DNA from: Medicago truncatula
Lineage: Eukaryota > Streptophyta > Magnoliopsida > Fabales > Fabaceae
NCBI RefSeq assembly: GCF_003473485.1
Contig: NC_053048.1
Location: 38,808,755-38,872,754, forward strand
DNA length: 64,000 nucleotides
Direction of reading: 5' to 3'
Shown here: piece by piece, positions 12,130-24,060 of the stretch
Position numbering within the stretch: position 1 is the stretch's first letter
Layout: each line of letters begins with the position of its first letter
Position numbers and translations under genes: made by a program
Notes under the pieces: model-generated
What the model saw: only the letters and a program-made list of their open reading frames with translations
The model's database searches: none
Told to the model about the DNA's origin: nothing

Positions 12130-12870
12130 TAACATATTAATTTGAGCAGGACAATAGTCGTATAACATCCAAGTGAAACCTTTATCAGAAAGTTATATTT
12201 ACATGAATGTCGACACAAACATTAGCTTCTATGTGCGAATGACAAATTCGGACCTCCTAATTCATATCTAACGGTCGTCTAATATGTTGCAATAAACTCC
12301 AAGTTGTTTCCATTCCCACTTTTGAGGAATAGAGAGTAGTGATCATTACCCAAGAATCAACATAAAGCTCCACTTTATTAAAATCACAAGCTCTAGCTAA
12401 CTTCAAATGCTCCCCAAAGCTCAACATACGCATCACAACTCCCTAATCTTTTCGACAAACCGCAAATCCACTCCCCATTTTCACCCTGCAACACCACTCC
12501 AAGACGCGCCATTGGTATTGAGACGGATCCATCCTATCTCCAGTGGCTTCCAAGAAATATTCTCCACCACTCTCCTACTATTAGCAATCAGGGGATGAAT
12601 ATATTGATAGTCCATCTAACAATTAACCCTCGTTGTAATCTCCTTCCATGAGTTAAGAGACATCGTAGCTTTACTATCATAACTCAACTTGTTTCTCCAT
12701 AACCACAAGGCATGGCATGCCGTCGCCCAATACTCAGCTGAACAACCTGTATCATCCATGTTCATATTTAAGCCAATCCAATGCTGCAAATCTGCTTCAA
12801 AAAAGTTCTCTCTTTGATTAATAATAACTGTATTCAACCATACCCACCGCAAGCAGACAAATCTTGAAGG
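12130..12870 (-). pseudogene. LINE ORF2 C-terminus (zf-RVT and RNase H)
   Basis: On the minus strand, AEYWATACHALWLWRNK (near 12700) is typical of the region between the reverse transcriptase zinc-binding domain and RNase H. It is followed by WIRLNTNGAS and later LARACDFNKVELYVDSW, both RNase H hallmarks. Stops and frameshifts interrupt the reading, so it is a dead 3' portion of a LINE. Confidence 0.7.
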
Positions 12871-13920
12871 ACAAGCAAGGTATTTTCAAATAAGTATAAC
12901 TTCTGTAGGGTATTAATATCAGAGTATGCTTAAAAATGGGTTAGAAAAGGTTGACATCATCGTATTTTTGGCTAAATCATTTCATAAAGTTCCTAAAGTT
13001 TTTATATGCTCCCACGATCTTGATTGTATTGCATTACTTATTTAGTTGAAAGCAATATGTTGGATATTTATGCAGCTAAGTCGTGTGTGTAGGTTCATAA
13101 AATGGGTTGTGATTGAAGTTAAGCAAGCATGCCTTTGTGTTTCTCTGTTATGTTGCAGTAGATCCCTTCACTTGTTTTTGTGCATATTTTCCAATGGTAC
13201 CTCATTTATTTGTCATTATCTGATCAGTTTTAATGCATAATCTCCTTGAATTTAAATTTGTGATGGCTCATTTGTATATATCATCTGATGTTTACAAGGT
13301 CCATGAAATGGTATGTGTGTGATAAAATGCTGTTTTTCCATTCTGTGTTTCCTCAAGATTCATGTGTGTGATACAATCTTCTATTTTGTATCACAGGAAT
13401 TTATAGAAGCTTTGGACATTAATTCTTTTGAGGTGGTTTGTGTTGCAGTTCAAGGACATATTTCTTGTGTTATATATAACTTAATATGAGAGTTTGTTAA
13501 ATTGAGAGAACAATACTTTATATTACTACCCATGATTACTCCAAACTAAATTGAGGCCCGCGCAACTAGAATAATAAAATGGTAAGATAGTTTTCTTATG
13601 GGAACATTAAAAGGGATTACTAGTTACTACTCAAACTACAATATATACCTTGCATATTTATGTAATCATCTATTAGTTTTTTAACGGTTCTTAATATTGA
13701 AATCATTGAAATTTCTCTTCCTCTAGAGATTGGTAAAAACAATATCACACGCTTACTCACAAACAGAGAAATTGCAATGTTCAAACAAATTAATATATAG
13801 AAGGATTGAGAACACAAAAAAGTTATAGAATGCTTTTATATGCACTCCAATTGCATAAAGTTGCCAGCCCTGTGCAAGTGCAACAATGTCCTTTGCACAG
13901 GCCTGAAACTTAAAGGGGTC
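12871..13920. other. Intergenic sequence, nothing recognised
   Basis: This stretch has somewhat transcript-like T-rich sequence and a repeated GTGTGTGATA phrase (13314 and 13364), but no supported gene or repeat. Confidence 0.4.
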
Positions 13921-13977
13921 TCAAAATTTGAGAAAAAATTATTGTACCTACGGATAAAATCCGTCACTATATATGAC

Positions 13978-14063
13978 CTAGAGCTAGCACCCAACCAAGG
14001 CTCTCCTATCATAGGAATATTAAATCCGGATCCTACTATCTATTGGTTGGGTGCTAGCTCTAG
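13978..14063. repeat. Perfect 21-bp inverted repeat with 44-nt spacer
   Basis: The left arm 13978-13998 (beginning CTAGAGCTAGCACCC) is exactly complementary to the right arm 14043-14063 (ending GGGTGCTAGCTCTAG). The inner part of the arm, GAGCTAGC/GCTAGCTC, is itself nearly palindromic. Confidence 0.9.
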
Positions 14064-14149
14064 TACGCCTCCCGTGAGTCCGGCAGCTTTGGCTTTACAA
14101 AGATATTTTGTGGGTCACTTGATTCACTAAGACACAAAAACATGGAACA

Positions 14150-14780
14150 AAGAGCTTGTGCGGCATATTTTTGTAGAAGGAACAGCGCAAAGAATTTTAG
14201 ATATACCGCTGTACCCACAAGTGAATGAGGATAAATTGGTGTACTGGAATCCTGAAAAGAATGGATATTATTCGGTAAGAAGTGCATATCGTTTGTGAGT
14301 AAAAGAAATTGTGGATAACTCTCACTTAAGAAGGCATGGGTATTTGGAGTGTAATTTGGAGGTTGAAAGTTCCCCCAAAAGTTAAGAATATGGTGTGGCG
14401 AGTGTGTAGGAAATGTTTGCCTACTCGTGTAAGATTGAACTGTAGAGGGGTTAATTGTCCGTCGACGTGTATATGTGTAATGACCCCCATGAGGACAGTT
14501 ATCGTATTTTTTCCACTGCTGTACAGAAGTAGGTGTATGGCGCACAGAAGGTCTGTGGTCCTTAATTGAGCCGTTGTTAAATAGGTTTGATGATGCACCG
14601 GAGATTATCTTCCATTTGTTGGAGCATGTAACAGCGATGCAAGCAGAATTAATTGCTATAATATTGTGGAGTATTTGGAAGAGTAGAAACCTTAATTTGT
14701 GGCTGCGACAGAGAATTGAATAATAGAAATATTGTTGCAAGAGATAACACATGCTTGAGGATTGGAGGAATGCCAACAAG
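14150..14780 (+). pseudogene. LINE ORF2 fragment (zf-RVT to RNase H linker)
   Basis: The plus-strand frames read PLYPQVNEDKLVYWNPEKNG, then YYSVRSAYRL. After a frame change they give WRLKVPPKVKNMVWRVC and CLPTRVRL, the zf-RVT signature of plant LINE reverse transcriptases. ILWSIWKSRN near 14660 marks the linker to RNase H. Frameshifts and stops show it is dead. Confidence 0.75.
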
Positions 14781-14989
14781 AAGCAACAGTCACAACTCAT
14801 ACAGTCTAGTGATGCAGCTGCTGTCACGCTGCAAACAGCAGAACAAGGCTCGGGCAACAAGAATGTTGGACAGAAATGGAAGAAGCCTGTTGTGAATCCC
14901 CGAACCTCCAAGGCCGGATCGAACCACACCAATACAAAGAATAATGATGTGTGGAGCGACGGAGAGTGGTAACCACCGAACAAAGTTTA

Positions 14990-15690
14990 TTGTGCAAGCA
15001 AGAAACAACAAAACACCACCTAGATCTAATCTAGGAACCAAGTGTGAAACACAAAGCAACAATCACAAGATAAACAAGGAGGGAAGAAGAAAACAATAAA
15101 CACAAAGAGATTGTTCACCAAGTTCGGTCCAAACTTGACCTACTCTGGAGGAGAGATTGTACTCTCCAATCCACTATCAAATGAGTTCTTTACAAAAAGG
15201 GGATACAAGAGGTTACAAGAAATTAGCTTGACAAGTTCACTATGAACAAACCCTAATTTCTACCCCTTTCCCAATCTCACCAAGACACTCAATGATTCTC
15301 TCTTTACAAGGTGTTTCCCATGTTTTCAACCCAAGAGATACTCTAATCAAAGAACCCTAAACCCTAGAGCTTACCCTTTGATTTCCCAAGTCTCTCTCTT
15401 CCAACCTCTTCCCTTCAAATCTGCACAAGAACACTTAAGTACTAGTCTTCCTCTGTTCCAATCGTGTCACGATTTGCGTCCGTCCCAAGGAACGACCAGT
15501 CCTTATCAAGGATACTTAACGAGCAAGTTTCTTGATCGTGTCACGATTTTCCCAAATCGTGCCACGATTTGCACCCCTGCAACCCTAGCTCACGGCATCC
15601 GAAATCGTGTCACGATACCAAAATCGTGTCACGATTTCCCTGTTCTTCCAGACCACAAATTTGAAGACAATCTCAACAAAGCCAATGTGT
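14990..15690. repeat. LTR-like fragment with five near-palindromic motifs
   Basis: This block sits between two LINE fragments of opposite orientation. It contains five copies of a 15-17-bp near-palindrome of the form ATCGTGTCACGAT (15460, 15535, 15554, 15602, 15621). The antisense-LTR feel (AACCCTAAACCCTAGAG, CCCTAATTTC) is only suggestive; no PBS or paired LTR was found. The right boundary is where LINE coding resumes. Confidence 0.45.
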
Positions 15691-16150
15691 GGAAGACTCA
15701 AATTACTATGAGGATAATACCTTGCCTTAAACACCTTAGCAACTAGAGTATCCGGTTCAGTTTGAAGCTTCCATCCTTGTTTCCCAAGCATGCACAGTTA
15801 AATCATTAAATCCCGCAAGATCCTTAAATCCCATTCCACCATGCCTTTTGTGAACCGATGGTTTGTCTCACAACAACCAATGCATTCCTCTATTATTACT
15901 TATTAGCACCACCATTCCCCCACCAAAAGCCATTTATCATCTCCTCGATTTCATCTAGTAATGTATTAGGTAATTTGAAAATACTCATCACATATGATGG
16001 AATTGACTAAAGCACTGATTTAATCATAATCTCCTTTCTCGCTTTAGAAAAACACTTACTACTCCAGATATTGATCTTTTGCCATACTCTATCCAAATAC
16101 TTGCTAGTTTCCAGCACTGCCCGCACACCTAATATATCAGTTATACTTTG
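15690..16150 (-). pseudogene. LINE reverse transcriptase fragment
   Basis: On the minus strand the frame gives WSSKCFSKARKEIMIKSVL, SIPSYVMSIFKLPNTLLDEI, MINGFWWGNGG, HKRHGGMGFKDLAGFN and LGKQGWKLQTEPDTLVAKVF. This is the thumb and C-terminal part of a plant LINE reverse transcriptase. Several stops interrupt it and the 3' continuation is cut off at about 15690 by the LTR-like block. Confidence 0.85.
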
Positions 16151-16805
16151 TTGGAGTTGCTGCTGGACATTTCGGCTATAATAGATCTCAGATTTGGGAA
16201 GCTGGAGACTCTATCTTGTTTAGCATCTACTTCCAACACACTTGGGCATGCAATTTGTGGACAAATTAACTGTTTATTTGCTTTGTTATCGTCAAAATAT
16301 CAACTAGATATGCATCTTGAACCAACTTGATTCTTAAACTCTCCACTGCGTTGAAGAGGAAAATACGAAAAAAGGAGCCATCATGATTGAAATGTGAAAT
16401 TATCTGATATGTGTCAAGTTTGTTCTTTAAGTTAGTCCCAAAATTATGTTAACGTTGTTGGACTTCTTAAAAAAAAAAACCATAATTCTTTCCTTTTTTT
16501 TTTCTTTCTAATCTTCTTTTTATTTCTTACTCATATGTTAGTTTTTTAAATATTAAAATATAATTTTTCCCAAGTTAGTCCTTTATTAAGCATTAAAAAG
16601 TGTCCAAAATAATTATTTAAATATTAAAAAAGATTAACAACCAATTATCTGAAGAACATGATAAGAAAATCCAAGTATGTTCGTGTTTTAATAATTAAAG
16701 GAAGTACAAACTTGAAAAAACAAAAAGATAAAAATACGAATCCAAAATGTTAAAATTAGTCGGTAAATGAACCTTTTGCATAATATTAAAAAAAGAGCAC
16801 AAGAT

Positions 16806-16893
16806 TGTCCTCGTGAGATTAACTCAGTTGGTAGAGACAATGTATAATATATGCAAAATTCGGGATTCAAACCCCAACCACCACAAACAAAAA
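16806..16893 (+). repeat. tRNA-derived SINE, 3' truncated
   Basis: GTCCTCGTGAGATTAACTCA with GTTGG gives an A-box, and GGGATTCAAACCCC gives a B-box about 45 bp later. The family tail is missing. Confidence 0.65.
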
Positions 16894-17907
16894 AATAGCA
16901 CAAAACTAACCTATTTTCCTGATCTAAATAAACAATAAGCAAGAAAAAACAAAAATAAAGAGCACAAAACTAACCTATTTTCCTAATGCACAAAACTAAC
17001 CTACTTTCCTAATCTAAATAAACAATTAGCAAGAAAAAACAATGAGAAGTGAAAGCTTAAAAACCCTTGCTAATATAGAGGTTCTTGTCATCTATTAAGA
17101 GTAACTTGGAATTCATATTTTTTTGTCAAGTATCACATAGTGTCTAAAAATTCAGCTCATATTACATGCAATGTCTCTATCAAATGAGTCATGCTCACGC
17201 GGACTGAAATTCATACTTTGTCATGTTAATGAATTTTTGGAATTCACATGCATTCACATAAAAGAAAAGAAAAAATAGTATGAGGTGTATGTTTTGCTTG
17301 AGGGTTGTTCTTGTAGTTGATGGTATATGTATAATATGTGAGATATGTTTTTGGTTAAAGCACTGGTTTGCAGATCACATGTGGTTTGAATTCCACATAT
17401 TTACAAATTAAATTCTTATCGTATAATAACCTAGTAACTTTTCGTTAGATAAATACGTTTATGATTTAAACTCCGAAGGTAGATATATGTGATATATATA
17501 TTAGTTAAATTAATTAAGTGAAAAGATCTAGTTACTTTAAATATGCATCAATGACTAGATATCTTACATATGTATAGTGTTGGTAATTCATTGATTCAAA
17601 AATCATAAAGTCCACTTTGTACATGGACATAAAAGATAAATAATAGTAAAGGACACTGTCTAAAATTCAAATAGTTGCTTACTTAAAATGAGTCAAGATA
17701 CAAAACTCAATTCCTAAAAACTATAAAGATTAAAGATGTTTATTGTCCATAAGACTTACAAATAAATTCTTTAAACTAAAGGATGGATTTATTAAAACTA
17801 TTCTAAACCCTAGGAAATGAAACTATGAGTTTATGGAGAAAGAGGAGGGGCAGAAACACTTGCATCCTCCATTAGTGTTGTGGCCTTCTTCTCAGCTTTT
17901 GCCACCT

Positions 17908-18787
17908 TCATATCTTAAATATCCGATAGGCAGCTACAGGTGACCCCTACATTTAATTTGAGATCAAAATTCAGTGACTATATGAACCAAGTTTACATAA
18001 AACTAGCATGATTTTCAGCTGAAAATACCAAAAGACATTATTGCTTTAAAAAAAAAGTCCTCAAATTTTTTGATAGTGATAGTGGTCAATATATATTGTA
18101 TTCATTACCCTAGCTGGATCATAAATTCTACCGATGACAAATTCATGCATCCACCATCGTGTCATCAGAGCTTGATTTCCTTGCCCTATCCAATAAACAT
18201 ATGTGTTCTTTATCACAATCAATTGATTGTTTGAATGAGCAAACTCCTCTTTCCTTTTAACTATCCTCCATTCACCATTTCCAGCTCTTCTTGCATCCAT
18301 ATTCTCGAACCTACGGTTCCTGAGATCAAAGAAATAGTACTTCCTATGCTCCAAAGAGTATCTATTTTCTGCAACAAAAATAAAAAATAAAAAAAATCAT
18401 ATAAGCATTTCATGGAACATAAAAAAAATTGAATTTTTAAGTCTCCTCCCCTTCAATTGCATGTCTAAGACACAACGTTCATTCTCAAGGTCGATGAAAA
18501 TCCATCAAAGAACACTAAGAAAATTTGATTTTTATTGATAAAACACAATGGTCATAAGAAAGAGAATAAATGGCTAAACAAACATTAGAAAAATAACTTC
18601 TTTTTTTCTTTCACAAACCTGCTGGCAGGCTCCATGGCTCAGTTTGAAATACATCAAATTCTGACATGGCATTTGGAAAAGGTTGGTTGCAGATTTTCTT
18701 CGTCAGGTAGCACTCAACAAGTTGACGATCGGTTGGATCAAACCTGAATCCAGCAGGTAGATCAACCTCAGCATTAGCTACAGCCAT
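17908..18787 (-). CDS. Short NAC-domain protein, copy 2 (three exons, 155 aa)
   Basis: Exons are 18619-18787, 18109-18368 and 17908-17946, giving an open 468-nt frame with GT-AG introns and the same phases as copy 1. Exon 2 is exactly 260 nt in all three copies. Exon 1 carries LPAGFRFDPTDRQLVECYL and FDVFQTEPWSLP. Exon 2 carries YYFFDLRNRRF, AGNGEW and WWMHEF, and exon 3 ends AYRIFKI-stop. Two extra bases (AT) relative to copy 1 just after the AYRIFK codons bring in the early TGA, so the basic and Pro-rich tail of copy 1 is lost. The coding remnant remains visible downstream. Frame and splice sites are intact, so it may still make protein. Function is inferred only from the NAC family. Confidence 0.75.
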
Positions 18788-19186
18788 GATTGACACCAAA
18801 AGTTTTTTTTTCTTCTAAGAGGACACAAAAAGTTCTTGGCTAGTGAAGAAAGAGTTCTTTGGATGAATCTCAAGCAAAAGGATTGTCTTGAATTTATAGG
18901 TGTAAGGAGACATGCATTGTCTTGAATGAGAGAGAGAGAAAGAGAAACTAGATGTAGAGAGAGAAAATGTGTAATTTACAACAATAAGGAAAAAGGTCTT
19001 GCTAACGAGTGCCTTTAAAACACTTGTTAAAGATACAAAACTGAAAACAATTGATAAATTTTAGGAAACTTTTTCAAACGTTGTCTCTATCTTCATTTTT
19101 TTAATGCGTGAAATTAATATGAATCTCAAACTTTGAAAAGAGTAAGATCATAATGAGAGTATAAAAGAGTTATTCAAAATATTATG

Positions 19187-19500
19187 GAAAAATTACATTT
19201 TTAGTTTTTTAACATAATTTTAGGTTATAATTTGGTCTTTTATCTTTTTTTAATTTCAATTTTAATTGTCCTTTTGGTCTGAATTTTCAAGCTTCCAATC
19301 TAATATTCTTATGTAAACATAGATGAAAACCATAAATTTGAAGATTGAAATGCATATAAAAATAAAACCATGAATTTAAAGCTTGAAAATTCTTATGCAA
19401 ATGGACCAAAAGGACAAAACTGAAATAAAAGAAAGATAAACGATCAAATTATTACCTAAAATAAAGTTAAATGACTAAAATTATAATTTTGCCAAAAATT
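19187..19500. mobile_element. Fold-back MITE
   Basis: The left arm (TTACATTTTTAGTTTTTTAA, TTTGGTCTTTTATC, CAAGCTTCCAAT) is mirrored by the right arm (ATTTAAAGCTTG, GACCAAAAGGACAAAAC, GATAAACGATCAAATTATTA). A left-truncated copy occurs at about 26812-27055 at the equivalent place in segment 3, so it predates the duplication. Confidence 0.65.
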
Positions 19501-19844
19501 ATTCTTAAATAATTGCACAAATATTATTTATCCTATTTTAATGATGTATGAAACAAACAATTAATTTAATTTATAAACTTGCAAGAGAATTATTAATTTA
19601 ACTTTTTGATTTATGCAATTGGTGATATTTTGATTTACTTAGTGATTAAGTTTTTTTTTTTTTTTTTGCACTTACTGGCTAAGTTTAATACTTAAATCAA
19701 TAAGGGTAACATTGGAAACATACAATAAATATGTACTGGTATTTTAAATGGATAAATAATGCTGAGATAATGAAATTTTCAAATAAGATATTTAATATAG
19801 ACAAAGGAATTATTAATATATTGGTCTAAGTGGTAAGAGACTTG

Positions 19845-21643
19845 AACTCCTTAAGAAAGTGGATATATGTTTGATTCTTTACACTCGTGCATGAATAAAA
19901 TTTGGTTGGAAGAAGAGAACTCACTTCGTGTGTCACCATTGACTCACTGACACCGAATTATATGGTAATCCAGTCAATAAAAAAAATACAGACAAATAAC
20001 GTACTTATCTCTCATTATTTAATACGGCGTAAAGGTCAAACGTCAGATCAGTAACACTAAATTAAAGTAAAATGTATTTCGTCTGAATTCAGAACAAATA
20101 CATTTGACTAACTCCTTAAGAAAGTGGACAAATGTTTGATTCCTTACTATCGTGCATGAATAAATTTGGTTGGAAGGAGGGAACTCATGTGTCACCATTG
20201 ACTCAACGACACCGAATAATATGGTAATCCAGTCAATATAAAAAACAGACAAATAAAGTTTATCTCTCATTATTTAATACGACGTAAAGGTCAAACGTCA
20301 GATGAGTTACACTAAAGTAAAATTTATTTGGTCCGAATTCAAAACAAATAAATTTGACTAACTCCTTAAGAAAGTGGGCATATGTTTGATTCCTTACAAT
20401 CGTGCATGAATGATATTTGGTTGGAAGGAGATAACTCATTTTGTGTGTCACCATTTACTCACCGAAATCGAATAATATGGTAATCCAATCAATAAAAAAA
20501 TACAGATAAATAAAGTACTTATCTCTCATTATTTAATATGGTGTAAAGGTAAAACGTCATGTGAGTAACACTAAAGTAAAATGTATTTGGTATGAATTCA
20601 GATCAAATAAATTTGACTAACTCCATAAGAAAGTGGACATAAGTTTGATTCCTTACAATCGTGCATGAATAAAATTTGGTTGGAATGAAAGAACTCACTT
20701 TGTGTGTCACCATTTACTCACCGACATCGAATAATATGATAATCCAGTCAATAAAAAAATAATATAGACAAATAAAGTACTTATCTCTCATTATTTAATA
20801 TGGCGTAAAGGTCAAACGTCAGATGAGTAACACTAAAGTAAAATGTATTTCGTCCGAATTCAGAAAAAATACATTTGACTAACTCCTTAAGAAAGTGGAC
20901 ATATGTTTGAGTACTTACAATCGTACATTAATAAATTTGTTTGGAAGGAGGGAACTCATGTGTCACCATTGACTCATTGGCACAGAATAATATGGTAATC
21001 CAGTCAATATAAAAAACAGACAAATAAAGTTTATCTCTCATTATTTAATACGGCGTAAAGGTCAAACGTCATATGGGTAACACTAAAGTAAAATGTATTT
21101 GGTCCGAATTCAGATCAAATAAATTTGACTAACTCCTTAAGAAAGTGGACATATGTTTGATTCCTTACAATCGTGCATGAATGATATTTGATTGAAAGGA
21201 GAGAATTCACTTTGTGTGTCAGCATTTACTCACTGACACCGAATAATGTGGTAATCCAGTGAATAAAAATAATAATATAGACAAATAAAGTACTTATCTC
21301 TCATTATTTAATACGGCGTAAAGTTCAAACGTCAGATGAGTAACACTAAAGTAAAATGCATTTCGTCCGAATTCAGAACATATACATTTGACTAACTCCT
21401 TAAGAAAGTGGACATATGTTTGATTCCTTACAATCGTGCATGAATAAATTTGGTTGGAAGGAGGGAACTCATGTCTCACCATTGACTCAGTGACACCGAA
21501 TAATATGGTACTCCAGTCAATATAAAAAACAAACAAATAAAGTTTATCTCTCATTATTTAATACGGCGTAAAGTTCAAACGTCAGATGAGTAACACTAAA
21601 GTAAAATGTATTTGGTCCGAATTCAGATCATATACATTTGACT
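19845..21643. repeat. Tandem array of seven ~260-bp units
   Basis: Units begin AACTCCTTAAGAAAGTGG (fourth: AACTCCATAAG) at 19845, 20110, 20360, 20619, 20881, 21131 and 21394; lengths are about 265, 250, 259, 262, 250, 263 and 250 bp. Two subtypes recur. Long units have CACTTTGTGTGTCA-type and AAAGTACTTATCTC phrases; short units (2, 5, 7) have ACTCATGTGTCACC-type and AAAGTTTATCTC. The order is long-short-long-long-short-long-short. Open frames on the minus strand repeat with the unit and are not genes. Confidence 0.9.
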
Positions 21644-21660
21644 ATTTATTTATATTTAAT

Positions 21661-22480
21661 TTAAGACCCAATTGAATAGCTTTAACTTTTTTAAATGTTG
21701 TATTATGTTATTCTTATGTCTTCGTTATTTTCCTGAACATGATGTTACTATAGGTTACATATGTTGCAACTGCTTTGGTGGATTCTAAACTCTGTAGAAT
21801 AGCGTAATGATCTATTTGATTTGTTATCTAGGAAACTTTTTTGAGTTAAGTAGTTTTTATGAAGGTGCACAATTGTTGATGCCAGCCTCTTTTGCAATGA
21901 CAGTACGTTCAGGTTACTCAATTGTGCCCTCCACTATAATAAACTAATTACAATCACCGGCGTAACTCCTTGCCTACCCGACTATAATATGGATTCCCTA
22001 TAGAGTATGACATTCCAAAAGACATTTGCTACTCAAGAATTCGGCTTTAACAAGAACCCTGAGTCTCATGAAAAAATCTTGACTTCATGTGAATTGACTC
22101 CGTCTACTCAAATATCATGACTCACTGAAGACTTTAACGTCTCTTCGAACCCCTTTAGGATGAAATGTGTTTGTCGTTGCTAACCTATTACACTAAGAGG
22201 AATGACTTTGCATCATAGTCATACAAAGTATGAGGATTTTTAATAAATTTCACCATAAGAGGACAATCTATATCAATTGAAGAGTACAACGATATCTTGA
22301 TTGATATACAACATCATCTAATTACTCTCCTTTTAGAGGATATACAATTAAGTTCTACATTTATTTTCATGACTTTTTCAGTGACTTTTGAATAATTTTG
22401 CCTAATTGTAATTATAAATCTAGTTGCACATATTCAATTAAAGGCACAAATCTAACTTATAATAATCTAAATAAATCTAA
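21661..22480. other. Intergenic sequence, nothing recognised
   Basis: No coding similarity, tRNA-like boxes or inverted repeats were recognised. Confidence 0.4.
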
Positions 22481-22884
22481 AAAATAAAACAAAGTAAAGA
22501 ACTCAATAAAGGGCACAAAACTAACCTATTTTCCTAATCAAAATAATTGTAAAACAATGAGAAATGAAAGCTTAAAAACCCTTGCTAATATAGAGGTTCT
22601 TGTCATCCATCAAGAGTGACTCTCGTATGTATGTACTATGCTCATTTTGGATCCATTTTATGCAGCAGAAATATATAATCTTTTCCGCACATACCCACAA
22701 CATTCTTTAATGAGTATGTGTGTGTAATTTGTCAAAAAATCACATATAGATTATGCTAGGGATTTTAGGTGTTTAAGTGTGTTAATGTGACGATGGGTTG
22801 CAATTCATTTTTTAATAAATATACTATTATGCTTTTTGAAGATATATATCGGGTAATTTAACAATGTGGGATCCAATTTTTTTC

Positions 22885-23311
22885 GATTTAATGATGTGTT
22901 TCGTCCTTGCAATTAGACGTCATTTAAAAATTAGTCCTTGTAATCGCTAATCCTGGCAATTTACCCTTGCATTGTTTAATCATTTAAAATTTCGTACTTT
23001 GACCAACTTAATCAATGCCAAGTCATCAAATTAGCAAAATGGCATGGGAAAGGACAAAAATACCCTCGTCTTTATTATGAGAAGAAGATGAAGACAGGGG
23101 TAAAAATGTCATTTCATGAATGGATGACGAGGGTCTTTTTGTCAATTCCCATGCCATTTTGCTAATTTGATGACGTGGCAGTGATTAAGTTGGTCAAATG
23201 ACGAAATTTTAAATGATTAAACAATGCAAGGGTAAATTGGCAGGATTAGCGATTACAGGGATTAATTTTTAAATGACTCCTAATTGCAAGGACGAAACAC
23301 ATCATTAAGCC
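22885..23311. mobile_element. Fold-back MITE
   Basis: The terminus TTAATGATGTGTTTCGTCC is inverted at the right end (GGACGAAACACATCATTAA). The arms share ATTTAAAAATTAGTCC/GGATTAATTTTTAAAT and CATGCCATTTTGCTAATTTG. It belongs to the same family as 7933-8353. Confidence 0.85.
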
Positions 23312-23745
23312 ATTTTTTTCTTCTATAAAGTATCATATTGTCTCAAAATTCTGCTCATAAGTGGGGAGTCAAGGTTAAGACTTCGTCCCCTGCATGTTAC
23401 ATGCAATGTCCCTCCCAAATAAGTCATGCTCATGGAGATTGGGATTCAAACTTTATCATGTTAATTAATGTTTGAAATCCGCATGCTTTGAGAGGAAAAT
23501 GATATAATATGTGGTAATGTGTATGTTTAGTTTGAGGGTTGTTCTTGCAGTTACTGGTATTAAAATAAGGTATAATATCAATATGTGAGATATGTTTTTG
23601 GTAAAAAAAACACTAGTTTGCAGATCGCATGTGGTTTGAATTCCACATATTTACAAATTAATTATTATCATATAACCCAGTAACTTTTCGTTAGATAAAA
23701 TTTTAGATTTAAAATTCGAAGGTAGATATATGTGGTATATAAACT

Positions 23746-24060
23746 ACAAGAAAATCAGAGATTTGCTACGAAAATAACAGTAGCGCATTCGTAGATTATC
23801 TCTAGCAAAACACATTTAGCTACTACTTTGTTGGGAATTAGCTGTCATATTGGCTGTAGCATGGATTGGGCGGCAAATTATCTATCAAAATATTTCCTAG
23901 CTATTTGGCAACTAAAATTTAAAAAATCCTTGCTACTTTCAGACTAATAAGTAGCAATATACTGTACAAAAGATTATATTTCCTAGCTACTTAGTTAGGA
24001 TATTGCCGCAATAATTTTGAAACTAGCTGATATTTCATAGTAATTTCCTAGCAATATATA
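23746..24060. mobile_element. CACTA-like transposon remnant
   Basis: It begins ACTACAAGAAAATC, one substitution away from the common plant CACTA terminus CACTACAAGAAAA. It is followed by multiple subterminal CTAGC/TAGCTAC-type short repeats. The paralogue near 17500 lacks the insert. The right end has no recognisable inverted terminus, so it is incomplete. Confidence 0.5.

Larger units (their letters stand above)
16950..21660. repeat. Segmental duplication, copy 2 (NAC segment)
   Basis: The block shares long stretches with 22490-29030. The left part (AAAGCTTAAAAACCCTTGCT at 17054 and 22568, the start of a match reaching TTGTCATC) continues through ATCAATGACTAGATATCTTA and the NAC gene to the tandem array. 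It appears to be a direct tandem duplication of roughly 5 kb later modified by insertions. Boundaries are approximate. Confidence 0.7.

Noticed and set aside
14060-14983. 307-aa minus-strand open frame
   Set aside because: It runs antisense to a recognisable LINE fragment on the plus strand, is low in typical protein composition and shows no family features.
20043-21554. Similar 64-86-aa minus-strand frames (20043-20270, 20260-20454, 21294-21554)
   Set aside because: They repeat with the 260-bp tandem unit and are interrupted in other units, so conservation is explained by recent amplification.
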